A stretch of 64,000 bases of DNA from Bacteroidales bacterium (GTDB taxonomy: Bacteria > Bacteroidota > Bacteroidia > Bacteroidales > P3), in NCBI GenBank assembly GCA_017451385.1, contig JAFSPS010000020.1, forward strand, positions 1 through 64,000, read 5' to 3'. The notes beneath the pieces are model-generated. The model saw only the letters and a list, made by a program, of their open reading frames with translations, searched no databases and had not been told where the DNA came from. Numbering within the stretch: position 1 is the first letter of the stretch; the number at the start of each line of letters is the position of its first letter. Positions 1 to 7,350 of this stretch are shown here, one piece after another. The translations under genes and the position numbers were made by a program.

Positions 1-250
1 AGTGAATGGTGAATAGTGAATGGTGAATAGTGAATGGTGAATAGTGAATGGTGAATAGTGAATGGTGAATAGTGAATGGTGAATAGTGAATGGTGAATAG
101 TGAATAGTGAATGGTGAATAGTGAATGGTGAATAGTGAATGGTGAATAGTGAATAGTGAGGAGTGAATGGTGAAGAGTGCGTGGTGAGTCTCATTCGTTA
201 TAATTCGCCGATGTGAATAGTGAATGGTGAATAGTGAGAAGAATGGAGTG
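1..250. repeat. 14-bp tandem repeat array (gtgaatg/gtgaata)
   Basis: From the first base to about position 170 the sequence is a near-perfect head-to-tail array of two 7-bp half units, gtgaatg and gtgaata, giving a 14-bp period. It decays to scattered copies up to about 250. The array continues beyond the left edge, so its full length is unknown. The period is not a multiple of 3 and stops occur, so it is not coding. It lies upstream of gmhA. It probably varies in copy number by slippage; any effect on gmhA expression is speculation. Confidence 0.9.
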
Positions 251-310
251 AATAGTGAGAAGAGAGGAGTGAATTTGTCTTTATTGCATCTTAACATCTT
301 AAAATCAAAA

Positions 311-390
311 ATCTCTTAACATCTACAAAGTCTTAACATCAAACTCTCTAAAAATCTTAATCTCTTAACATCTACAAAGTCTTAACATCT
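311..390. repeat. 30-bp direct repeat in the gmhA leader
   Basis: A stretch of about 30 bp beginning atctcttaacatctacaaag occurs at 311-340 and again at 360-389, 49 bp apart. Shorter fragments (cttaacatct) occur between 285 and 400. The repeat ends about 15 bp before the gmhA start codon, so it lies in the 5' untranslated region or promoter. The region is very AT-rich and no clear TAnnTTTG box is visible. Confidence 0.75.
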
Positions 391-404
391 TAAAATTTCA
401 ATAC

Positions 405-983
405 ATGTCACGAATAAACCAAGCCATCCAAGAGAGTATCGAGGTGAAGCAGTCCATCCTTGCTGATGGTGAGCTCACAGCACATATTCAGAAGGCTGCC
501 GACATCATCATAGATAGTTTGCGCAGAGATGGCAAGATACATTTCTGCGGCAATGGAGGCAGTGCTGCCGACGCGCAGCATCTGGCAGCGGAGCTCAGTG
601 GCCGTTTCTATTTTGACCGACCTCCGCTCAATGCTGAGGCGTTGCACTGCAACACCTCCTACCTCACTGCCGTGGGCAACGACTACGGCTATGAGCACAT
701 CTTTGCCCGTCTGCTACGTGGCACGGGCCATCGGGGCGATGTGTTGGTAGGCATATCCACATCGGGCAACTCCGCCAATATCCTGCGCGCCTACGAGGTG
801 TGCCGCGAGATGGGAATAACTACCATCTCGTTGACAGGTGCCACAGGTGGCAAGATGCGAGAACTGTCGGACCTGCTAATCAACGTCCCCTCCACCGACA
901 CGCCGCGTATTCAGGAGTCGCACATCATGGCGGGGCATATCATTTGTGAGCTGGTAGAGGCCGCCTTTTTTGGCAAACAATGA
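405..983 (+). CDS. gmhA: phosphoheptose isomerase (SIS domain)
   Basis: Converts sedoheptulose 7-phosphate to D-glycero-D-manno-heptose 7-phosphate in the cytoplasm, the first step of nucleotide-activated heptose synthesis for LPS, capsule or S-layer glycans. The 192-residue protein is full length for GmhA. It shows the SIS-domain phosphosugar motifs, including FCGNGGSAADAQHLAAELSG (about residues 47-66), STSGNS and a C-terminal IQESHIMAGHIICELVE helix typical of the family. Its last codons overlap hddC by 4 bp, so the two are translationally coupled. The usual partners of the GDP-heptose pathway, a heptose 7-phosphate kinase and a phosphatase, are not in the window and may lie to the left. 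Confidence 0.93.
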   Translation: MSRINQAIQESIEVKQSILADGELTAHIQKAADIIIDSLRRDGKIHFCGNGGSAADAQHLAAELSGRFYFDRPPLNAEALHCNTSYLTAVGNDYGYEHIFARLLRGTGHRGDVLVGISTSGNSANILRAYEVCREMGITTISLTGATGGKMRELSDLLINVPSTDTPRIQESHIMAGHIICELVEAAFFGKQ

Positions 984-1702
984 GCGATATGCGAGAAGCA
1001 GTAGTATTGGCAGGAGGTTTTGGCACGCGCTTGCGCCATATTGTGAGTGATGTGCCGAAACCTATGGCACCCGTCTGTGGACGTCCTTTCTTGTGCTACC
1101 TGCTTGACAGGTTGGCGGAGAACGCTTTCGACCATGTAGTGCTCTCGACGGGATATATGCACGAGAAAATTGCCGACTATTTTGGTAATACCTATCGAGG
1201 TATGTCTATTGCCTACGCTCGCGAGACAGCACCCCTCGGTACGGGTGGCGGTATCCTCAACGCCCTGCAATGCTGTGAGAGTAGCGAGGTGATGGTGCTC
1301 AATGGCGACACACTGTTCTGCATTGATTTCGATGCACTTTACCAGCGTCATGATGCCAGCAAGAGCGAGCTCACCGTGGTGCTGCGCCATGTGGATGATG
1401 TGGCGCGCTATGGCGCCGTGCTGTGTGATAGCGAGGGACGCATTACCTCGTTCGTGGAGAAAGATGCGTCACATGGGGCAGGCCTCATCAATGGTGGCGT
1501 TTACCTCATGAACAGGCATCTTCTCGACGCTTTTCATGTCGGCGACCGTTTTTCGTTTGAGGCGGATATACTGCAAGCATGGTATGCCGAGCACCTCTTT
1601 GTGGGATATGCCGACAATGGCTATTTCATAGACATAGGAGTGCCGGAGGACTACGAACGTGCGCAGCACGACTTTTCGGATGTAAACCTATTTAACCATT
1701 GA
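980..1702 (+). CDS. hddC: D-glycero-alpha-D-manno-heptose 1-phosphate guanylyltransferase-like nucleotidyltransferase
   Basis: A sugar-1-phosphate nucleotidyltransferase of 240 residues. The N-terminus has the pyrophosphorylase signature AGGFGTRLR followed by VPKPMAPVCGRPF, and TAPLGTGGG and LNGDTLF supply further nucleotide- and metal-binding elements. Overlap with gmhA points to heptose rather than glucose or mannose as substrate, hence HddC (GTP plus heptose 1-phosphate to GDP-heptose). The guanine specificity is inferred from family and context and cannot be read from motifs. The 3' end of the gene carries the first unit of an 11-bp repeat that continues past the stop codon. Confidence 0.85.
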   Translation: MSDMREAVVLAGGFGTRLRHIVSDVPKPMAPVCGRPFLCYLLDRLAENAFDHVVLSTGYMHEKIADYFGNTYRGMSIAYARETAPLGTGGGILNALQCCESSEVMVLNGDTLFCIDFDALYQRHDASKSELTVVLRHVDDVARYGAVLCDSEGRITSFVEKDASHGAGLINGGVYLMNRHLLDAFHVGDRFSFEADILQAWYAEHLFVGYADNGYFIDIGVPEDYERAQHDFSDVNLFNH

Positions 1703-1742
1703 TTAACCAGTAGTTGACCATTGGTTAATCAGTGGTTAACCA
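1688..1742. repeat. 11-bp direct repeats across the hddC stop codon
   Basis: Five consecutive 11-bp units resembling ttggttaacca lie at 1688, 1699, 1710, 1721 and 1732. The first unit encodes the last residues of HddC and the others fill the gap to the next gene. The 11-bp spacing puts them on one face of the helix, so they could be a protein-binding array or simply slippage products. Confidence 0.7.
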
Positions 1743-1776
1743 ATGAGTAAATCAGAAAAAAAATAATCTATATACA

Positions 1777-2532
1777 ATGAAACGACACACACTCATACTA
1801 TTAGTAATATCAATGTTCTTGCCGTATATAGTGACGGCTCAGAATGACGTGAAGCAACGTGCCGACGAGGCCTACAGCCATGAGCAGTATGCCGAGGCGA
1901 CACAGCTCTATGAGGACATCCTTGCCGGTGGCGTAGAGTCGCACGAGGTTTATTACAATCTTGGCTGCGCCTACTACAGACAGGACGAGCTGGCGAAAGC
2001 CATTGTGAATTATGAGCGTGCCTTGCGGCTGAAGCCCATAGACAGCGACACGCGCGAGAATCTCGCCCTCTGCTATGCCCAAACACAGGACCATATAGAG
2101 GCGGTGCCGCAGCTGTTTTTCGTCAGATGGTGGCATCAGTTTGTCTCATCGCTGACTATGACGTGGTGGCTGGTGCTTTTGCTCTGCATGGTGGCGTTGC
2201 TGATGGCTGCGGTGGCGTGGTTTATGCTCAGCCGCAGTCTGCGTCATCGTAGGCTGTCGCTGGCGTGCAGTGGGCTGGCGGTGCTGCTTGTGGCTCTGAC
2301 GGTTGGATGTGTGCTACAGTCACATGCCGATGCCAATAGCGGTGATGCTGCTATCGTCATGCTGCCGATGGTTGGCGTCAAGGGCGAGCCGATGCAAGGG
2401 GCTGCCGACAAGTTTGTGCTGCACGAAGGCACCAAGGTGTCGATGATGGAGCAACAGGACCAGTGGTGCCGCATACGCATTGCTGACGGCAACAACGGAT
2501 GGGTAGAATCCACACAGATAGAGATTATCTGA
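1777..2532 (+). CDS. TPR and SH3-like domain membrane protein (BatE-like)
   Basis: An exported, membrane-bound protein of 251 residues. It has an N-terminal signal peptide ending near VTAQ, two to three TPR motifs (about residues 25-105; ADEAYSHEQYAEATQLYEDIL and VYYNLGCAYYRQDELAKAIVNYERALRL), two hydrophobic segments (WWLVLLLCMVALLMAAVAWF and a second near residue 170) and a C-terminal SH3b-like domain ending in QWCRIRIADGNNGWVES. This order matches BatE of the Bacteroides aerotolerance (Bat) cluster. The other bat genes are absent here, so the BatE label rests on architecture alone. It follows hddC by about 75 bp and may be in the same transcript. Confidence 0.75.
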   Translation: MKRHTLILLVISMFLPYIVTAQNDVKQRADEAYSHEQYAEATQLYEDILAGGVESHEVYYNLGCAYYRQDELAKAIVNYERALRLKPIDSDTRENLALCYAQTQDHIEAVPQLFFVRWWHQFVSSLTMTWWLVLLLCMVALLMAAVAWFMLSRSLRHRRLSLACSGLAVLLVALTVGCVLQSHADANSGDAAIVMLPMVGVKGEPMQGAADKFVLHEGTKVSMMEQQDQWCRIRIADGNNGWVESTQIEII

Positions 2533-2621
2533 TTAAGTATGCCGCATATATGCGTCAGTTTTTGGTAGAATGTTGATATTCAGGGATAATGATACAGCAA
2601 AAGGGTAGGGTAAACACATAT

Positions 2622-2671
2622 TTTGTTACCTTTGCACAAAAGTGTCGCTCTTGGTTGTTGAATCTATACGT
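2622..2671 (+). promoter_or_regulatory. promoter and conserved leader of the Fic gene (copy A)
   Basis: Contains the Bacteroidota -7 box TACCTTTG (2627-2634) followed by a leader that reappears in front of the caspase-like gene at 4249-4299. By eye about 43 of 50 positions match. The shared part includes the small palindrome CACAAAAGTG and the segment TTGAATCTA. The start codon at 2696 lies about 25 bp downstream. Confidence 0.7.
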
Positions 2672-2695
2672 TATTGAAATAAGGCAAGACGAGAT

Positions 2696-4054
2696 ATGAG
2701 TAAAAAAAACGATAAGGGACAATACTTAAGCTTTGATGAGTATATTCGCCAGGGTGAACCGTCACAACGTGAATCAGCATACGCATGGAGCACGGCTATT
2801 GGGCTTCAGGCTGTGGATGGGCTGAAAGCGTCAGAGTATCTGATTGACTTGGCACAGAGAAATATCGCGGGTGAAATCTCCATAGATGAGGTGGATTTGT
2901 TGCTCAACAGTTACTATGAAAGTAAAACAACCCGTGAGGCTAACGATGATGATGTGCAGGAGGCTGACAAAGCTTCGAAGAACATCAAACGCATACTTTC
3001 GGTAAAGACATGCGACTTTTCGACAAATGGCTACATATCTCTGCATCGCAGAATCTTTGAAGGCGTACTGAAGCATGCAGGCGAACTGCGTAAATACGAT
3101 ATCACCAAACGAGAGTGGGTATTGGAGGGTGACACCGTGAGCTATCTTAATTGGGAAGATTTGCGCAGGGCTGTTGATTATGACATCCAGCAAGAACGTG
3201 ATTTCAGCTATAAGGGTATCAGCAACGATGAACTGGTAGCTCATATCGCCAAATTTGTCTCTGGATTGTGGCAGATTCATGCCTTCGGCGAAGGAAATAC
3301 GCGCACTACGGCTGTCTTTACTATTCAGTATCTTCGTTCACTGGGTTTCAATGTTGAAAACGACCTATTCGCAAAACATTCATGGTACTTCCGTAATGCA
3401 CTTGTGAGAGCCAACTATAAAAATGCCATAAAGGGTATCGACTATAGCCCAGTTTTCCTGGAACGTTTTTTCCGTAATCTGCTGTTTGGTGAACAATGGG
3501 AGCTTTGTAATCGCTATCTGCATATTAACCCGCCAGCAGAATGGAAAGAACAGCCAAACCTCGCAGTTCATTCAACACAACCTACAAGTACCCCGACAAG
3601 CGTCCCGACAAGTACCCCGACAAGTATCCCGACAAGTATCCCGACAAGTACCCCGACAAGTACCCCGACAAGCGTCCCGACAAGTGCCACTACAAGTACC
3701 CCGACAAGCGCCCCGACAAGCGCCCCGACAAGCGCCCCGACAAGTATCCCGACAAGTATCCCGACAAGCACCCCGACAAGTCTTATTCTCACTGATAATA
3801 AAAAAATTATTAGGTTAGTGAAGGCTATGGGGGAAGAGCAGCTATCCGTCAAAATGATGATGGAGAGAATCGGCTTGAAAAATAGGGAGAATTTTCTTGA
3901 CTACTCACTTAATCCTTCTATGAAGGAGGGCTATGTACGTATGCTTTATCCGGATTCTCCCCATCATCCCCGACAAAAATACCTGCTGACGGTAAAGGGA
4001 CTGGCTTTATACAATGACATCAAACTATGTAAAGAGCAAGAGTCAAAACAGTAA
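2696..4054 (+). CDS. Fic family protein with Pro-Thr-Ser repeat linker
   Basis: Probable Fic-domain enzyme (AMP or other nucleotide-moiety transfer to a target hydroxyl), 452 residues. Residues about 10-75 resemble the VbhA-type antitoxin domain found at the N-terminus of some Fic proteins. The Fic core carries the active-site loop HAFGEGNTRTT at residues 195-205; the family consensus is HxFx(D/E)GNGR, so the catalytic His, Glu and Arg are kept but the second Gly is Thr. I see no perfect (S/T)xxxE(G/N) inhibitory motif. Residues about 296-362 are 17 P-T-S-x units, then a C-terminal winged-helix-like domain (about 370-440) common in Bacteroidota Fic proteins. It is transcribed alone from the promoter at about 2627. 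Target unknown. Confidence 0.88.
   Translation: MSKKNDKGQYLSFDEYIRQGEPSQRESAYAWSTAIGLQAVDGLKASEYLIDLAQRNIAGEISIDEVDLLLNSYYESKTTREANDDDVQEADKASKNIKRILSVKTCDFSTNGYISLHRRIFEGVLKHAGELRKYDITKREWVLEGDTVSYLNWEDLRRAVDYDIQQERDFSYKGISNDELVAHIAKFVSGLWQIHAFGEGNTRTTAVFTIQYLRSLGFNVENDLFAKHSWYFRNALVRANYKNAIKGIDYSPVFLERFFRNLLFGEQWELCNRYLHINPPAEWKEQPNLAVHSTQPTSTPTSVPTSTPTSIPTSIPTSTPTSTPTSVPTSATTSTPTSAPTSAPTSAPTSIPTSIPTSTPTSLILTDNKKIIRLVKAMGEEQLSVKMMMERIGLKNRENFLDYSLNPSMKEGYVRMLYPDSPHHPRQKYLLTVKGLALYNDIKLCKEQESKQ
3581..3781 (+). repeat. 12-bp in-frame tandem repeat inside the Fic gene
   Basis: Sixteen full and one partial 12-bp unit (ccgacaagtacc type) encode P-T-S-x repeats, where x is T, V, I or A; one unit reads TTS. 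Because the unit is four codons, gain or loss of copies keeps the frame and changes only linker length between the Fic core and the C-terminal domain. All six frames are open through the array, which explains spurious overlapping reading frames here. Confidence 0.95.
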
Positions 4055-4248
4055 AATCTCAATTTGCAAATCATCAATTAAACGCCAAATACAATCATTA
4101 TCATAAAATGGTCAGCCCAAGGTATTACAGATAGAGCGGCTTCAAATGGGCGATAATGGTGTGTATGCCATGAATTTTAATCTTAAATTCCTTAAGTCTA
4201 AATAGAAAAAGCATCACAGGAGGAGAATAAGAGTGCCTACACACGCAT
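4055..4248. other. intergenic region between Fic and caspase-like genes
   Basis: About 195 bp of AT-rich sequence with no credible reading frame, RNA gene or strong hairpin. It leads into the conserved promoter/leader at 4249. Confidence 0.6.
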
Positions 4249-4299
4249 TTTTGCTACTTTTGCACAAAAGTGTTGCACTTGGTAGTTGAATCTACGCGT
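4249..4299 (+). promoter_or_regulatory. promoter and conserved leader of the caspase-like gene (copy B)
   Basis: Contains the -7 box TACTTTTG (4255-4262) and the same leader as copy A at 2622-2671, including CACAAAAGTG and TTGAATCTA. The start codon is about 75-85 bp downstream. Sharing of both box and leader suggests common control of the Fic and caspase-like genes, or descent of both leaders from one duplicated or mobile segment. Confidence 0.7.
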
Positions 4300-4371
4300 G
4301 TCGATGTCGTAGAAAAAGTTTGACGCATTTGACATTTTATTATTATTTTTGCATTTTATATACAACGATAA

Positions 4372-6081
4372 ATGGCATCTATGAAAAAGATTTTTATCTC
4401 TTTTGCAAAGCGTAGCCTTGCCGTGATGGCAGCCTTGTTTATGGCAATGCCCGTAGCCATGATGGCGCAGGCACAGAGCGAGAAACAGGTGAACAACGAA
4501 TATCACGATGCAATAATCTCATACCTGAAGGACGAGATGCAGAAGAAGGAGAAGCAGCTTAACAAGCAGGCGCGCCAGATGCTGGCCAGTCTGCCTAACG
4601 AGTTCAAGCTCTATGATGAGAATTTCATCAACATCCGTCTTGGTGTGGCTGAGGGGCTTCGTGAGGATGGCACCACGGAGTACAACATGACGTACAGCAT
4701 TTCCTATACATGTTCCAATATCGAGGGCGTCACCGATGACTATCCGCTTGGGCAGTACCACTGGGACGAGTCCAACTCGTCGCGCGCTATCTGCAACCTG
4801 ACGCGCAATATCGTTGAGGGCAGTTGCAAGGAGTATTTCCAAAATAACAATCCTGTAACCATACGTATTTTCTCGGCCACCGACGTTGTGGACATCACTC
4901 ATGTGCCGTATAAGGCCGAGTATGGCGATTTCCGCTATGTGCCGGTGACATATAACGGCGAAAAGGTGCGTATCTCGGTGTCGGAAGCCGAAGGCATCAG
5001 CACCAACGCCCAGCTGGCATATATCCGCGCCCAGTCTATCCGCGATTTTATTGAGACCAATATAACCATGCTGCGTCGCGACGACAACAACTATGAGTAT
5101 ATCACAACCAACTACGAGCGTGAGGGAGGACAGTATCGCCGTTGCAGCATCGAGATGATTGTCCATGGTGCTTTCGATGCTGTGGCAGAGCGTATGACCA
5201 CGCATCTGCGCGACGATGAATTTGTCGATTTCAATATCCCTGAGGTAGAGCCTGCCAGCAACAAGAATACATACGCGCTGATTTTTGCCAATGAGGAGTA
5301 TCCCGCCCCTATTCCGGCAGTGCCATTTGCCGACAACGATGGTCGCGTGCTTGCCACCTACTGCCAGAAGACTCTGGGCATACCGGAGCGTCACATCAAG
5401 CTTTTTGAGAACGCCTCGCGCGAGCAGATTCGCGATGAGGCCATACAGTGGGTCAAAGACATCACTGTGGCCATGAAGGGCGACGCCAATATCATAATCT
5501 ACTATGCCGGACATGGTATCCTCTCCTCCGATATGAAGCCTTACATCATCCCGTGTGATGTCGATGCTGGCAGGCTAAAGTCCATCAACGGCAAGGTGGC
5601 TATAGGCAGCGAAGAGATTATTCTCTCCAAAAGCGAGATGAAGAAACTGCTGCCACAGTGTATCTCGATAGATTCTATCTGCCTGTGGTTTAATAAGGTG
5701 CAGTTCAAGAGTGTTACGTTTATCATCGATGCCAGCTTTGACGGTATGCAGCGTAGCGGTCAGCCGTTCATGGCGGCAGTGTCTGGTGTGGCAAACAAGC
5801 GCATGAAGGCTCTGCGTATCCGCAACGACATCCTCGTGCTGCAATCGTCGGATTTCAACAAGACATCCTACTCCTTCGACGCACAGCATCATGGATTTTT
5901 CACTTATTTCATCCTGAAGGAGTTGCGTAGCTCGAAGGGTAGCGTCACGGTGCGCGACCTGTTCGATAATGTCTATTCCGCTATAGGGTACGAGTCTTCG
6001 TTGCAAGGCAAGCTGCAGCAGCCTGTTGTGGTGCCTGGTGGCAAGCTCAAAGACGGCTGGGGCGACCAGCCGCTGCGATAG
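4372..6081 (+). CDS. exported caspase-like (C14) protein with Ser in place of catalytic Cys
   Basis: A 569-residue protein with a signal peptide (MKKIFISFAKRSL to about AQAQ), so exported. ATG codons at 4372 and 4381 both work; the second gives a more typical signal peptide. Residues about 150-270 include NAQLAYIRAQSIRDFI and YRRCSIEMIV, weakly like an OmpA C-terminal fold. Residues about 300-560 form a caspase-like domain: DNDGRVLATYCQKTLGI, then YYAGHG with the catalytic-type His at 381. The position of the catalytic Cys in the usual DACFSG motif reads DASFDG, with Ser at 455. The protein may be an inactive caspase homologue or use Ser. A strong hairpin terminator follows. Confidence 0.8.
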   Translation: MASMKKIFISFAKRSLAVMAALFMAMPVAMMAQAQSEKQVNNEYHDAIISYLKDEMQKKEKQLNKQARQMLASLPNEFKLYDENFINIRLGVAEGLREDGTTEYNMTYSISYTCSNIEGVTDDYPLGQYHWDESNSSRAICNLTRNIVEGSCKEYFQNNNPVTIRIFSATDVVDITHVPYKAEYGDFRYVPVTYNGEKVRISVSEAEGISTNAQLAYIRAQSIRDFIETNITMLRRDDNNYEYITTNYEREGGQYRRCSIEMIVHGAFDAVAERMTTHLRDDEFVDFNIPEVEPASNKNTYALIFANEEYPAPIPAVPFADNDGRVLATYCQKTLGIPERHIKLFENASREQIRDEAIQWVKDITVAMKGDANIIIYYAGHGILSSDMKPYIIPCDVDAGRLKSINGKVAIGSEEIILSKSEMKKLLPQCISIDSICLWFNKVQFKSVTFIIDASFDGMQRSGQPFMAAVSGVANKRMKALRIRNDILVLQSSDFNKTSYSFDAQHHGFFTYFILKELRSSKGSVTVRDLFDNVYSAIGYESSLQGKLQQPVVVPGGKLKDGWGDQPLR

Positions 6082-6101
6082 GTGGAATTGTGAAAAAAAA
6101 C

Positions 6102-6132
6102 AACGCCCTGCATAATAGCTATGCGGGGCGTT
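6102..6132. terminator. bidirectional hairpin terminator
   Basis: Inverted repeat aacgccctgcata / tatgcggggcgtt with a 5-nt loop, a run of eight A on the left side and T-rich sequence on the right. It lies between the convergent ends of the caspase-like gene and the minus-strand gene at 6156, so it can serve both. Confidence 0.85.
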
Positions 6133-6155
6133 ATTGTATAGGGTAGTGGTGATGC

Positions 6156-6740
6156 TTATTGTTTTTTCAGTTCTCCAAAGCGTTCGTGCGAGGGCATATA
6201 CTCGTAGCGGAAGGAGTAGATGTCGTTGTTGGGGTTGTAGCGTATGGTGAATACCCAGTCATTATAGATATACTGCCAGAAGCCGTTCAGACCATTTGCG
6301 CGAGAGAATGCGGTGGCCTCCACCGTTTTTGCCATGCGGACAAACCATTCTTCGAATGGATATTGCCAACCGCCTTTCACGATGCCGTGTATCAGCACTA
6401 CGCGGTTGTTGTAGAGGTCGTAGAATACGGTGTCGTCTGCGGTATATGTGATGCGTTCGTCGTTGCCTTTGGCAAGGCGTATGAGTGGTAACTGTTGGCG
6501 CAACTCTTGCAGGCTTAGTCCGAGAGCCACATGGGGCGTTTTGCCGGCGGGCGTAGTCTCTATAGGACGCAAAATCTTCGGCAGACGCGCTCCTTCGACA
6601 AATGCTTCCACAGGGAAGTGGGATGACTGCGGCATGGGCGTGTCGTAGGCAGGCTTGCGCCGTTGTGGTGCTTGTGCCATGCACTCTAAGGCACAGGCCG
6701 TGAGGGTCAGGAGGGCTGCTATGCGCAGTGTTTGTCTCAT
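6156..6740 (-). CDS. exported hypothetical protein
   Basis: A 194-residue protein I do not recognise. It starts with a signal peptide (MRQTLRIAALLTLTACALECMA), whose AC could form a weak lipobox, followed by a Pro/Arg-rich stretch and a soluble domain with many aromatic residues (GGWQYPFEEWFVRMAKTVEA, FWQYIYNDWVFTIRYNP). The pattern suggests a small beta-rich periplasmic or surface domain. It lies downstream of the minus-strand gene at 6817 but a terminator separates them, so it is probably transcribed separately. Confidence 0.7.
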   Translation of the reverse strand: MRQTLRIAALLTLTACALECMAQAPQRRKPAYDTPMPQSSHFPVEAFVEGARLPKILRPIETTPAGKTPHVALGLSLQELRQQLPLIRLAKGNDERITYTADDTVFYDLYNNRVVLIHGIVKGGWQYPFEEWFVRMAKTVEATAFSRANGLNGFWQYIYNDWVFTIRYNPNNDIYSFRYEYMPSHERFGELKKQ

Positions 6741-6757
6741 AATGCTGGCAGTATGGC

Positions 6758-6797
6758 AAAGCCCGAAGCGGTGCGCTGTGCCACTACTTCGGGCTTT
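6758..6797. terminator. hairpin terminator of the 6817-7308 gene
   Basis: The stem aaagcccgaag / cttcgggcttt is perfect over 11 bp with an 18-nt loop. It sits directly 3' of the minus-strand lipoprotein gene. Confidence 0.8.
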
Positions 6798-6816
6798 GTT
6801 GATTGATAGTATGATG

Positions 6817-7308
6817 CTATCTGCGGGTTACTTGAATCTCAATAGGCAATGTGCCGGCAAGGGCGTTGAAAGTGGCTGCGCTGCCGGTCTTCTTATATGC
6901 CAACTGGGTAGTGTATTCCAGCGTCGTGGCAGCTTGGCTTACAACAATCATGCTGCCGTCTTTGACGTAGCCGTAGGTGTTGTTGGACGAGAGCGCGGTG
7001 AAATAATCTTTCTGGGTGAGCTCCTCGTTGGTGGAGGTATAGGTGAATTTGGCTATGCTGTTGGACTCATACACAGGTATGCCAAGCAGCTCGGCTGTGG
7101 CTTTTTCTATGGTCAGCGTAGCGTTGTATGATGTATTTTCGCCTATCAGAGGCTTTTCGGTGATGACGACATCGTATGTGCCGACAAAATCATTCAGTGT
7201 TGCTTTTTCTCCATTGTCGGTGGTGTCAGACTCTTCTTTCTTACAGCCTGTGAGGCATAGTGCGACGCACATAACGAAGCTCATAATGAGCAGAGATGTT
7301 CTTTTCAT
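6817..7308 (-). CDS. hypothetical lipoprotein with beta-barrel-like domain
   Basis: A 163-residue lipoprotein: signal peptide with lipobox LTGC at about residues 19-22, then KKEE and an acidic spacer. The mature part (FVGTYDVVITEKPLIGENTS, ATLTIEKATAELLGIPVY and GSMIVVSQAATTLEYTTQL) alternates hydrophobic and polar residues in the way of small lipocalin/calycin-like barrels common among Bacteroidota lipoproteins. I cannot assign a family with certainty. Probably outer-membrane attached. The gene upstream on this strand is at 7351, only 42 bp away. Confidence 0.75.
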   Translation of the reverse strand: MKRTSLLIMSFVMCVALCLTGCKKEESDTTDNGEKATLNDFVGTYDVVITEKPLIGENTSYNATLTIEKATAELLGIPVYESNSIAKFTYTSTNEELTQKDYFTALSSNNTYGYVKDGSMIVVSQAATTLEYTTQLAYKKTGSAATFNALAGTLPIEIQVTRR

Positions 7309-7350
7309 GTTTCTTTTATTTTGGGTGGTTTCTATAAATTGGGCTTATAT

